Shown here: positions 8,984 through 16,663 of the stretch, one piece after another
How the letters are laid out: the number at the start of each line of letters is the position of its first letter
Numbering within the stretch: position 1 is the first letter of the stretch
Assembly: GCF_900110735.1 (NCBI RefSeq)
Contig: NZ_FOET01000001.1
Span: 992,001 to 1,056,000, forward strand
Direction: 5' to 3'
Source: Streptomyces radiopugnans
GTDB taxonomy: Bacteria > Actinomycetota > Actinomycetes > Streptomycetales > Streptomycetaceae
DNA length: 64,000 nt
Notes under the pieces: model-generated
The model's input: only the letters and a program-made list of their open reading frames with translations
Database searches by the model: none
What the model was told of the DNA's origin: nothing
Position numbers and translations under genes: made by a program

Positions 8984-9256
8984 TCAGCGGGGCGGGCGCG
9001 AGTGGCCGAAGAGCAGACGGTAGGCGATCAGCAGCACCAGGGAACCCCCGACCGCCGAGACCCACAGGGCCGGGTCGTAGAAGTCCCGCTCCACCGGGCG
9101 GTCCAGATAGGTCGCCGACAGCCAGCCGCCCACGAACGCCCCGACGATGCCGATGAGCGTGGTGCCCACCAGCCCGCCCGGGTCGCGGCCCGGCAGCAGG
9201 ATCTTGGCGACGACCCCCGTGACCAGTCCGAGCACCAGCCAGCTCACGATGTCCAC
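8984..9256 (-). CDS. GlsB/YeaQ/YmgE-family stress membrane protein
   Basis: Small integral membrane protein of 90 residues with three hydrophobic helices (VSWLVLGLVTGVVAKILLPG, GTTLIGIVGAFVGGWLS, ALWVSAVGGSLVLLIAYRLL). The glycine-rich GLVGTTLIGIVGAFVGGWL pattern is the signature of the family associated with transglycosylases and stress. GTG at 9256 is chosen because GGGGAGGGG lies about 8 bp upstream and gives the usual VDIVSWLVLG start. It is transcribed in the same direction as the TerD gene, 105 bp upstream of it. The molecular role of the family is unknown. Confidence 0.85.
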   Translation of the reverse strand: MDIVSWLVLGLVTGVVAKILLPGRDPGGLVGTTLIGIVGAFVGGWLSATYLDRPVERDFYDPALWVSAVGGSLVLLIAYRLLFGHSRPPR

Positions 9257-9795
9257 GATCGAACCCCTCCCCGCCGCGGGCTCCGCCCGCGGTCCGTGAT
9301 CTTCGCGGGCCATCATGCCCGAACGGGTGCGCCCCCGAACACCTTCCGGGCGGGCGGCGGAAGGGGCAGAGGTGCGGAACGCGCCGCCCGGACAGGCGCG
9401 CCCGGGGCCGCGTCACGGCCCGTCTCCCAGGGCCCGCACCGGGTTCGCGGCCGCGTGGCGGCACCGGTGGGCGGGCCGCACGGGGACGGACGCCACGGTC
9501 CCCGTCGCTGAATGCCGTTCACATCCATGGCGGAGCAAGGGGGTTCGGCCGGGCCCCGCCGGGAACGCCGTAGCGCGGGAGTACTGGTCAGTCCGTGGGA
9601 CCCGGTAACCGGGCGGGCCCCGTGCGCTGTTCAGATATGCGCACATGCGGCACCATCATGGGCGGCCGTCCAGGGGGTGGGCGAGGCTGTCGCGGTCCGG
9701 TCCTGTGATCCGGTCTCCGCCCGTCCCGCCCCCGGCCGTCCACCCCGGCCCGGCCGTCCGAACCCGTCCGACCATCTCACACCAAGGAGCCGCCG
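9257..9795. other. Intergenic region, no gene recognised
   Basis: A 539-bp divergent region between glsB (minus) and the 9796 gene (plus). All frames are GC-rich and several stay open, but none encodes a sequence with the codon pattern or start site of a gene. A near-perfect palindrome CCCGGTAACCGGG lies at 9601-9613 and could be an operator for the downstream catabolic gene. The -10/-35 elements could not be assigned with confidence. Confidence 0.4.
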
Positions 9796-11025
9796 ATGCG
9801 CGCTTCCGCGTTCGTCTACCCCTGGGACGTCGTCGGCGACCCGGCCGCCGCCCGCCGGATCGCCGACCTCGGCGTCGAGCAGGTCACCCTCGCCTCCGCC
9901 TACCACTCCACCAGGGCGCTCACCCCCCGCCACCCGCGCCACCGCGTCGTCGCCGCCCGGCACTCCGCCGTCTACCACCCGGTGGACCCGGCCCGCTGGG
10001 AGGGCCTGCGGCTGCGTCCGTACGCGCAGGACTGGGTCGCGGGCGAGGACCCGTACGGCGAGGCCGCGGCCGCTCTGGCCGACGCCGGTCTGGAGGTGCA
10101 CTCCTGGGTGATCCTCGCCCACAACACCCGGCTCGGCGGCGAGCACCCGGACCTGACCGTGCGCAACGCCTACGGTGACCGCTACCCCTGGGCGCCGTGC
10201 ATCGCGCGGGAGGAGGTGCGCGCCTACGCCGCCGCCCTGGCCGCCGAGGCCGCCGTACGGCCCGGCGCGCGCGGGGTGGAGCTGGAGTCCTGCGGCTGGT
10301 ACGGGCTGGGGCACCTGAGCGCCCATGACAAGACCGGCGGGGTGCGGCTGGACGGGGCCGGCCAGTACCTGATGTCGCTGTGCTTCTGCCCGGAGTGCGA
10401 GGCGGGGTACGCCGCGCACGGCGCCGACCCCGAGCGGCTGCGGCGCGCCGTAGCCGGAGCGCTGGAGCCGCTGTGGCGCGGGGAGCGCGGCGAGGGCGGG
10501 GAGCGCGAGAAGGCGGCCGGCGGACGCGAACAGGAGTGGGAGGAGGTGGGGAAACTGCTGGGACAGGAACTCGCCGAGGCCGCGGCGGGCTGGCGCGACC
10601 AGGTAGCGAGCGCTTTCCAAACCCAGGTCGTGACAGCCGTGCGGAAGGCCGCCGAGGCCCGGCGGACGGAAGGATTCCGGGTGCTGCTGCACGCCGATCC
10701 GGCACCCCACCGCTGCGGCGCCAACGTCGGTGTGGACCCCGCCGGCGTCCTCGCCCTGGCCGACGGGGTGGTGCTGCCGTGCACCGGGGACGGCGCCGAA
10801 CGCGAGGCCGTCCTGGCGCCCTTCGGCCCGCACCGGACCCCCTCCACCGTGCTCGCCGCCAACCTCACAGTGGTCGGGGGGATGGGCGGGCGCCCGGCGG
10901 AGCTGGCCGAGGACGCCGCGCACGCCCGGGAGCTGGGGGCGGACGAGCTGCGGCTGTACCACGCCGGTCTGGCCTCCGACGCGGACCTGGCCGCCGTGCG
11001 CGCCGCGCTGTCCCGGCTGGACTGA
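9796..11025 (+). CDS. Putative TIM-barrel protein, glycoside-hydrolase-like, function unknown
   Basis: Alanine-rich protein of 409 residues without signal peptide. Features typical of uncharacterised glycosidase-like barrels are visible: an N-terminal strand FVYPWDVV, alternating strand/helix pattern, LEVHSWVILAHN, a Glu in ARGVELESCGWYGLGH at the position of a barrel-strand carboxylate, and LCFCPECEAGY, a Cys cluster seen in several TIM-barrel glycosidases. Residues 220-255 form a charged, helical insertion rich in Glu/Arg. A C-terminal strand repeat (TPSTVLAANLTVVGG) resembles a closing barrel. It lies directly upstream of the GntR regulator of the pectin island, so a role in handling a pectin-derived oligosaccharide is likely but unproven. 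It could also be an isomerase- or epimerase-type barrel. Confidence 0.7.
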   Translation: MRASAFVYPWDVVGDPAAARRIADLGVEQVTLASAYHSTRALTPRHPRHRVVAARHSAVYHPVDPARWEGLRLRPYAQDWVAGEDPYGEAAAALADAGLEVHSWVILAHNTRLGGEHPDLTVRNAYGDRYPWAPCIAREEVRAYAAALAAEAAVRPGARGVELESCGWYGLGHLSAHDKTGGVRLDGAGQYLMSLCFCPECEAGYAAHGADPERLRRAVAGALEPLWRGERGEGGEREKAAGGREQEWEEVGKLLGQELAEAAAGWRDQVASAFQTQVVTAVRKAAEARRTEGFRVLLHADPAPHRCGANVGVDPAGVLALADGVVLPCTGDGAEREAVLAPFGPHRTPSTVLAANLTVVGGMGGRPAELAEDAAHARELGADELRLYHAGLASDADLAAVRAALSRLD

Positions 11026-11089
11026 GCGGCGCGAGCGCGGCGCGCGACAGCTCCGCGTGATCGTCGGCGCACCCGTCGTCGCGTACGGT

Positions 11090-11128
11090 AAGCGCTTTCA
11101 GGGCGGTCTCCGAAAGTTCTGTCAGAAC
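11090..11128. promoter_or_regulatory. Candidate operators upstream of the GntR gene promoter
   Basis: Two palindromes precede the predicted -35 box: AAGCGCTT (11090-11097), typical of LacI-family operators, and GTTCTGTCAGAAC (11116-11128), a 5-3-5 inverted repeat ending two bases before the -35. Both are positioned for control of the gene set that starts with the GntR regulator. Confidence 0.5.
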
Positions 11129-11130
11129 CG

Positions 11131-11159
11131 TTGACGGAGCCCGGGGGCCGCCCTACTTT
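11131..11159 (+). promoter_or_regulatory. Predicted vegetative promoter of the GntR operon
   Basis: TTGACG (11131-11136) and TACTTT (11154-11159) are separated by exactly 17 bp, a good match to the principal sigma-factor consensus of streptomycetes. The start point would be near 11166, giving a leader of about 140 nt before the ATG at 11310. Confidence 0.6.
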
Positions 11160-11198
11160 CGTCCCACCGCACGTCGTACGCGATACGTCATACGCCAT

Positions 11199-11221
11199 AT
11201 CTCGTGCGTCATATACGAGAT
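11199..11221. promoter_or_regulatory. Inverted repeat in the GntR gene leader, candidate autoregulatory operator
   Basis: ATCTCGT (11199-11205) and ACGAGAT (11215-11221) form perfect 7-bp arms around a 9-bp AT-rich spacer. The surrounding stretch 11181-11230 repeats the motif ATACG/CATA several times in an otherwise GC-rich region. GntR/FCD regulators commonly bind such sites to control themselves. Confidence 0.5.
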
Positions 11222-11309
11222 GCCGTATACGGGTGTGCGCCGCATCCCGAGCGCCGCGCACACCACCGCCCGTACGCCCGTCGCCACAGCCGACCTGAGA
11301 GCCGACCGC

Positions 11310-11987
11310 ATGAGAGCCCCCCTGACCGGTCTCGCACCGGTACCCGTCCCCTCCAGGACGCAGTACGTCATGGAGCATCTGACCCACGCCATCCTCACCG
11401 GGCAGCTCCCGCCCGGGCAGCCGCTGGTGGAGACCGAGCTGGCCGCGCGGTTCGGCGTGTCCAAGACCCCGGTCCGCGAGGCGCTGAAGACCCTCGCGGG
11501 CCGCGGGCTGGTCGTGATGAGCGAGTACAAGGGCGCCACCGTGCGCACCGTGGACGCCTCGATGGCCCGCTCGGTCTACGACGTGCGGCTGCTGCTGGAA
11601 CCGGAGGCGCTGCGCCGCACCGTCACGGCGAAGGCGGACCTGGCCGGGGCCCGGGCCGCGCTGGAGCGGGCCGACGCCGCCGCCGACCGGGCCGACCGCT
11701 CGCTGGCCAACCGGGACTTCCACCGGGCCCTGTACCTGTCCTGCGGCAACCCGCTGCTGACGCGGATGCTGGACGACCTGCGAGACCAGGCGGCCCTGGT
11801 GTCCACCGTCGCCTGGGAGGCCGTGCCCTCCTGGGAGCACGAGGCCGCCGAGCACCGGGAGATCCTCGCCCGGGCCCTGGACGGGGACGCCGACGGCGCG
11901 GCCTCGCTGCTGCGCGACCACATCGAGGGATTCGTCCGCCGGGCCTTCCCGGCCGTGGAGAACCAGGAAGGTCAGGTCCAGGCATGA
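11310..11987 (+). CDS. GntR-family (FCD subfamily) transcriptional regulator
   Basis: Predicted repressor of 225 residues. The winged helix-turn-helix lies at about 20-85, with GQLPPGQPLVETELAARFGV and SKTPVREALKTLAGRGLV, the latter the canonical recognition-helix signature. The all-helical FCD ligand domain (about 90-215) contains the conserved Asp/His pattern (DVRLLLEPEALR, NRDFHRALY, HREILARAL), which usually binds a metal and a carboxylate effector. ATG at 11310 is chosen because the open frame from 11220 would start inside the operator region. The gene overlaps the following DapA-family gene by ATGA. By context it should sense a sugar acid from pectin breakdown, such as arabonate or galacturonate derivatives. 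Confidence 0.88.
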   Translation: MRAPLTGLAPVPVPSRTQYVMEHLTHAILTGQLPPGQPLVETELAARFGVSKTPVREALKTLAGRGLVVMSEYKGATVRTVDASMARSVYDVRLLLEPEALRRTVTAKADLAGARAALERADAAADRADRSLANRDFHRALYLSCGNPLLTRMLDDLRDQAALVSTVAWEAVPSWEHEAAEHREILARALDGDADGAASLLRDHIEGFVRRAFPAVENQEGQVQA

Positions 11988-12901
11988 CGGACTTCTCCCC
12001 CCAGCGGGCCGCACTCGCCGATGTCGTGGCGATCCCGGTCACACCGTTCGACGAGCGGGACCGGCTGGACGCGGACACCTACCGGGCCCTGGTCCGCCGG
12101 CTGCTGGACGCCGGAATCCGCACCGTCACCCCCAACGGCAACACCAGCGAGTTCTACTCCCTCACCCCCGAGGAGCGCCGGCTGGAGGTCGAACTGACCA
12201 TGGCCGAGGTCCGGGAGGCCGGAGGGGGCGCCGAGGTCGTCGTGGGCGTCGGCCACGACCCGGCCACCGCGGTCGCCGCCGCCGAGCAGGCCCGCGACGC
12301 CGGGGCGGGCATGGTGATGGTCCACCAGCCCGTCAACCCCTATGTCTCGCAGGCCGGCTGGGTGGACTACCACCGGGCCGTCGCCGAGGCCGTCCCGGAG
12401 GTGGGCGTCGTCCCCTACCTGCGCAACCCCCTCATCGAGGGCTCGGCCCTCGCCCGGCTCGGCGAGGCGTGCCCCAACGTCATCGGCGTCAAGTACGCCG
12501 TCCCCGACGCCGCGCGCTTCGCCGCCTTCGCCCGCGACGCCGGCCCGGAGCGCTTCGTGTGGGTGGCCGGACTCGCCGAGCTGTACGCGCCGGCCTACTT
12601 CGCCTGCGGCGCCACCGGCTTCACCTCCGGCCTGGTCAACGTGGCCCCGCGGATCTCGCTGGAGATGCTCCGCGCCCTGCGGGCGGGGGACTTCGGCGCC
12701 GCGATGCGGGTGTGGGAGAGCATCCGCGTCTTCGAGGACCTGCGCGCCGCGCAGCAGTCGGCCAACAACGTCTCCGTCGTCAAGGAGGCCCTGGCCCACC
12801 TCGGCCTGTGCCGCCGCGACGTCCGCCCGCCGAGCCGGACGCTGCCCGAGGAGCAGCGCGCCGAGATCGCCGGAATCGTCAAGGGATGGGAGGCGGCATG
12901 A
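11984..12901 (+). CDS. DapA-family sugar-acid dehydratase/aldolase (KDG/KDA dehydratase-like)
   Basis: TIM-barrel lyase of 305 residues with Schiff-base Lys170 (IGVKYAVPD) and Tyr145 (VVPYLRNPL). It lacks the DapA GTTGES motif and instead has GNTSEFYSL, close to the GTGEFFSL of 5-dehydro-4-deoxyglucarate dehydratases. It is therefore unlikely to make lysine precursors. The probable reaction is dehydration (with decarboxylation if the substrate is an aldarate) of a 2-keto-3-deoxy sugar acid to 2-oxoglutarate semialdehyde. It starts within the stop of the GntR gene and overlaps the IlvD/Edd gene by ATGA, so the three are translationally coupled. The aldehyde dehydrogenase at 26928 is the expected next step. 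Confidence 0.82.
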   Translation: MTDFSPQRAALADVVAIPVTPFDERDRLDADTYRALVRRLLDAGIRTVTPNGNTSEFYSLTPEERRLEVELTMAEVREAGGGAEVVVGVGHDPATAVAAAEQARDAGAGMVMVHQPVNPYVSQAGWVDYHRAVAEAVPEVGVVPYLRNPLIEGSALARLGEACPNVIGVKYAVPDAARFAAFARDAGPERFVWVAGLAELYAPAYFACGATGFTSGLVNVAPRISLEMLRALRAGDFGAAMRVWESIRVFEDLRAAQQSANNVSVVKEALAHLGLCRRDVRPPSRTLPEEQRAEIAGIVKGWEAA

Positions 12902-14670
12902 CCGGCCGGAACGACCAGCACGACCAGCACGGCGGGAGCGGCTCCCGCACCCGCCGCGCCCCCGAGGAGCTGCGCAGCCACCAGTGGTACGGCACCGACG
13001 GACTGCGCTCCTTCAGCCACCGCGCCCGCACCCGGCAGCTCGGTTACCTCCCCGAGGAGCACCTGGGCAAGCCGGTCATCGCGATCCTCAACACCTGGTC
13101 CGACATCAACCCCTGCCACCAGCACCTGCGCGAGCGCGCCGAGGCGGTCAAGCGGGGGGTGTGGCAGGCCGGCGGTTTCCCCCTGGAGTTCCCCGTCTCC
13201 ACCCTCTCGGAGACCTTCCAGAAGCCCACCCCCATGCTCTACCGCAACCTGCTCTCCCTGGAGACCGAGGAGCTGCTGCGCTCCTACCCGGTGGACGGCG
13301 CGGTGCTGATGGGCGGCTGCGACAAGACCACCCCCGCCCTGCTGATGGGCGCGGCCAGCGCCGACCTGCCCACCGTCTTCGTCCCCGCCGGGCCCATGCT
13401 GCGCGGCCACTGGCGCGGCGAGACCCTCGGCTCGGGCACCGACATGTGGAAGTACTGGGACGACAAGCGCGCCGGCCTCATCGGCGACTGCGAGATGGCC
13501 GAGCTGGAGTGCGGCCTGGCCCGCTCGCCCGGCCACTGCATGACCATGGGCACCGCCTCCACGATGACCGGCGCGGCCGAGGTACTGGGCGTGACCATGC
13601 CCGGAGCGTCGTCCATCCCCGCCGTCGACTCCGGTCACTCCCGGATGGCCGCCGCGGCCGGGCGCCGGATCGTGGAGATGGCGTGGGAGGACCGCAGGCT
13701 CTCCGCCATCCTGACCCGCGAGGCGTACGAGGACGCCGTCGCCGCCGTGTGCGCGCTGGGCGGCTCCACCAACGCCGTCATCCACCTGATCGCCATGGCC
13801 GGGCGGTCGGGCGTCGGCCTCACCCTGGACGACTTCGACCGGATCGCCCGCACCACCCCGGTGCTGGCCAACCTCAGGCCCGGCGGGAAGTACCTGATGG
13901 AGGACTTCCACTACGCGGGCGGCATGCCCGGCTTCCTCTCCCGGCTGCAGGACCACCTCCACCTGGAACGGCCCACCGTCGCCCACGACACGCTGCGCGA
14001 GCAGATCGCCGGCGCCCTCGTCCACGACGACGACGTCATCCGCACCACCGGCAACCCGCTCGCGGCCGAGGGAGGCGTGGCCGTGCTGCGCGGCAACCTC
14101 GCCCCGGACGGCGCGGTCATCAAGCACATCGCCGCCGAGCAGCACCTGCTGAAGCACACCGGTCCGGCGGTCGTCTTCGACGACTACCGCACCATGCAGG
14201 CCACCATCAACGACCCGGACCTGGGCATCACCGCCGAGAGCGTGCTGGTGCTGCGCGGCTCGGGGCCGCTGGGCGGGCCGGGCATGCCGGAGTACGGGAT
14301 GCTGCCGATCCCCGACCACCTGCTCAAGCAGGGCGTGCGCGACATGGTCCGCCTCTCCGACGCCCGGATGAGCGGCACCAGTTACGGCGCCTGCGTCCTG
14401 CACATCGCCCCCGAGTCCCACGTGGGCGGACCGCTGGCCCTGGTGGAGACCGGCGACCTGGTCACCCTCGACGTGGCCGCGCGCACCCTGCGCCTGGAGG
14501 TCGACGACGCCGAGCTGGAACGCCGGCGCGCCGCCTGGCGCCCGCCCGAGCGGCGCTACGGGCGCGGCTACGGGGCGCTGTACGAGGAGCACATCACCCA
14601 GGCCGACACCGGCTGCGACTTCGCCTTCCTCGCCCGCCCCGGCGAGGTCCCCGAACCCTACGCGGGCTGA
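12898..14670 (+). CDS. IlvD/Edd-family dehydratase, probably L-arabonate-type
   Basis: Iron-sulfur dehydratase of 590 residues. Three cluster cysteines are visible in INPCHQHL, GGCDKTTPA and PGHCMTMGTAS. Other family signatures are GSTNAVIHL and the catalytic-Ser motif SGTSYGACVLHIAPES near residue 495. Blocks such as GSGTDMWKYWDDKRAG match the pentonate/hexonate branch (L-arabonate, D-xylonate dehydratases) better than true IlvD of valine synthesis. The reaction would be aldonate to 2-keto-3-deoxy-aldonate, feeding the upstream DapA-family enzyme. The N-terminus (about 25 residues) is a polar extension rich in Asp/His/Gln. The substrate assignment is inferred from motifs and pectin context; galactonate or another sugar acid is possible. 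Confidence 0.85.
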   Translation: MTGRNDQHDQHGGSGSRTRRAPEELRSHQWYGTDGLRSFSHRARTRQLGYLPEEHLGKPVIAILNTWSDINPCHQHLRERAEAVKRGVWQAGGFPLEFPVSTLSETFQKPTPMLYRNLLSLETEELLRSYPVDGAVLMGGCDKTTPALLMGAASADLPTVFVPAGPMLRGHWRGETLGSGTDMWKYWDDKRAGLIGDCEMAELECGLARSPGHCMTMGTASTMTGAAEVLGVTMPGASSIPAVDSGHSRMAAAAGRRIVEMAWEDRRLSAILTREAYEDAVAAVCALGGSTNAVIHLIAMAGRSGVGLTLDDFDRIARTTPVLANLRPGGKYLMEDFHYAGGMPGFLSRLQDHLHLERPTVAHDTLREQIAGALVHDDDVIRTTGNPLAAEGGVAVLRGNLAPDGAVIKHIAAEQHLLKHTGPAVVFDDYRTMQATINDPDLGITAESVLVLRGSGPLGGPGMPEYGMLPIPDHLLKQGVRDMVRLSDARMSGTSYGACVLHIAPESHVGGPLALVETGDLVTLDVAARTLRLEVDDAELERRRAAWRPPERRYGRGYGALYEEHITQADTGCDFAFLARPGEVPEPYAG

Positions 14671-14736
14671 GCGTCCGCGCCGCACCACCGCACCGCCGCA
14701 CCACAGACCGTCCGAACCACCCGCCGACACGACATC

Positions 14737-14751
14737 TCGAACGACGTTCGA
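14737..14751. promoter_or_regulatory. Perfect palindrome upstream of the importer genes, candidate operator
   Basis: TCGAACGACGTTCGA is a perfect 7-1-7 inverted repeat in the 113-bp gap between the dehydratase and permease genes, 33 bp before the permease start. It is an independent control point for transporter expression. Which regulator binds is unknown; the local GntR and IclR proteins are candidates. Confidence 0.55.
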
Positions 14752-14783
14752 CAGTCATTCGACGACAGAACGGAGCACCGGCA

Positions 14784-15758
14784 ATGGCCCTCACCGCCGT
14801 GCCGAAGAAGCGCGCCCTGCCAGGGAGGCCGGGGAAACCTGGTGAACCCGGGAAATCCGGAAAAGGGGGCAAGCCCGGGCTCACCGGGAAGCGCGGCCTG
14901 CCGTACGTACTGATCGCGCCCGCCGGGCTGCTGATGCTGGGCTTCATCGCCTACCCGATGCTCAGCGTCCTCTACTACAGCCTCCAGCACTACAACGTCA
15001 CCAAGCCCTGGCGGAACGGCTTCGCGGGTCTGGACAACTTCCGCGAGATCTTCTTCGAGGACCCGCTGTTCTGGCAGACCCTCGCCTTCAGCGCCAAGTG
15101 GGTCGTCGCCGAGGTCGGCCTCCAGCTCCTCTTCGGCCTGGCGCTCGCGCTGATCGTCAACCAGACGTTCGTCGGCCGCGGCATCGCCCGGGCCCTGGTC
15201 TTCTCGCCCTGGGCCGTCTCCGGTGTGCTCACCACCACCATCTGGATCCTGCTGTACAACCCCTCCACGGGCCTGAGCCGCTACCTGGCGGACGCCGGCA
15301 TCGGCGAGTACGGCACCTCGGTCCTCTCCGACACCGGCACCGTCTTCTGGGCCGCCGTCCTGGCCGAACTGTGGCGCGGCGTCCCCTTCTTCGCGATCCT
15401 CATCCTCGCCGACCTGCAGTCCATCTCCAAGGACCTGTACGAGGCGGCCTCGGTGGACGGCGCGAGCCGCTTCCGGCAGTTCTGGCACATCACCCTGCCG
15501 CACCTGAAGGACGCGATCATCCTCTCCACCCTGCTGCGCGCGGTGTGGGAGTTCAACAACGTCGACCTGCTCTACACCCTCACCGGCGGCGGACCGGCCG
15601 GCGTGACCACCACGCTCCCGCTCTACGTCGCCAACACCGGCATCGACGGCCACGACTTCGGCTACGCCTCCGCGCTGACCACCGTGGCCTTCGTGATCCT
15701 GCTCTTCTGCTCGATCCTCTACCTGCGCCTGAGCAAGTTCGGAGGCGACGACAAGTGA
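14784..15758 (+). CDS. Carbohydrate ABC importer, inner-membrane permease 1
   Basis: MalF/UgpA-type permease of 324 residues with six predicted membrane segments. The first (YVLIAPAGLLMLGFIAYPML) follows a Gly/Lys-rich cytoplasmic N-terminus made of GKPGEPGKSGKGGKPG-like repeats. The EAA loop is present near residue 230 (LYEAASVDGASRFRQFWHIT), where it would contact the ATPase. ATG at 14784 is preceded by GGAG. The gene overlaps permease 2 by GTGA. No ATPase gene lies in the cluster. With the binding protein at 20534 it should import oligosaccharides released from pectin side chains. Confidence 0.9.
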   Translation: MALTAVPKKRALPGRPGKPGEPGKSGKGGKPGLTGKRGLPYVLIAPAGLLMLGFIAYPMLSVLYYSLQHYNVTKPWRNGFAGLDNFREIFFEDPLFWQTLAFSAKWVVAEVGLQLLFGLALALIVNQTFVGRGIARALVFSPWAVSGVLTTTIWILLYNPSTGLSRYLADAGIGEYGTSVLSDTGTVFWAAVLAELWRGVPFFAILILADLQSISKDLYEAASVDGASRFRQFWHITLPHLKDAIILSTLLRAVWEFNNVDLLYTLTGGGPAGVTTTLPLYVANTGIDGHDFGYASALTTVAFVILLFCSILYLRLSKFGGDDK

Positions 15759-16663
15759 CCGCAGCAATCGCGGAGAAGGGCGCCCAGGTGCCCGCCCCGG
15801 CCGACGGAGAGACTCCGCCCCCGGCCCGGAGGAAGGCACGGCAGCGCAAACTCGACGACGGGCCGCCGCGCTGGCAGATCTACGTGCCCCTGGGCATCTA
15901 CCTGCTCTTCACCCTCATCCCCTTCTACTGGATGCTGCTGTTCGCGCTCCGCCCCTCCGGCTCCACCTCGCTGGTGCCCTGGCCGATGACCGGCGAGCAC
16001 TTCGAGAAGGTCTGGAACGAGCGCAGCTTCGGCACCTACTTCCTCAACAGCACCCAGGTCGGCATCGCCTCGATGGTGATGACGATGGCGGTGGCCCTGG
16101 CCGGCGGGTACGCCCTGGCGCGCTTCCGGTTCCGGCTGAAGAACGCCTTCATGCTGGCGCTGCTGTGCTCGCAGTTCATCCCCGGCGCGCTGATGCTGGT
16201 CCCGCTGTTCGAGACCTTCCGCAACCTCCAGCTCATCAACTCCATGTGGAGCGTGATCATCGCGGAGACGGTCTTCCAGCTGCCGCTGTCGATGATCCTG
16301 ATCAGCGGCTTCATCAAGAACGTCCCCGAGTCGCTGGAGGAGGCCGCCTGGGTGGACGGCTGCTCCCGGCTGCGGGCGTTCATGGCCATCGTGCTGCCGA
16401 TGCTGCGGCCGGGGCTGATCGCGGTGGGCTCCTTCGCCTTCGTGCACAGCTGGAACCACTTCCTGTTCGCCCTGATGTTCCTCTCCTCGCAGGAGAAGCA
16501 GACGATCCCGGTGGGCCTGAACACCCTCATCGGCTCGGACAGCGTGGACCTGGGCGCGCTCGCGGCGGGCGGCGTGGTCGCCGCCGTGCCCGTGGTGATC
16601 ATCTTCGCCTTCATCCAGAAGTGGCTGATCACCGGCTTCAGCGCGGGGGCGGTGAAGGGCTGA
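15755..16663 (+). CDS. Carbohydrate ABC importer, inner-membrane permease 2
   Basis: MalG/UgpE-type permease of 302 residues. It starts at GTG 15755, which overlaps the TGA of permease 1. After a basic N-terminus (ARRKARQRK) come six membrane segments. The EAA loop reads EEAAWVDGCSRLRAFMAIVL near residue 200, with the invariant Gly. The C-terminus FSAGAVKG is typical of this family. It overlaps the oxidoreductase start by one base, so the transporter and intracellular enzymes are translated from one message. Confidence 0.9.
   Translation: MTAAIAEKGAQVPAPADGETPPPARRKARQRKLDDGPPRWQIYVPLGIYLLFTLIPFYWMLLFALRPSGSTSLVPWPMTGEHFEKVWNERSFGTYFLNSTQVGIASMVMTMAVALAGGYALARFRFRLKNAFMLALLCSQFIPGALMLVPLFETFRNLQLINSMWSVIIAETVFQLPLSMILISGFIKNVPESLEEAAWVDGCSRLRAFMAIVLPMLRPGLIAVGSFAFVHSWNHFLFALMFLSSQEKQTIPVGLNTLIGSDSVDLGALAAGGVVAAVPVVIIFAFIQKWLITGFSAGAVKG

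Noticed and set aside
9257..9795. Short open frames in the gap before the 9796 gene
   Set aside because: They have no ribosome site, no GC3 pattern and biased composition; I treat the gap as regulatory.
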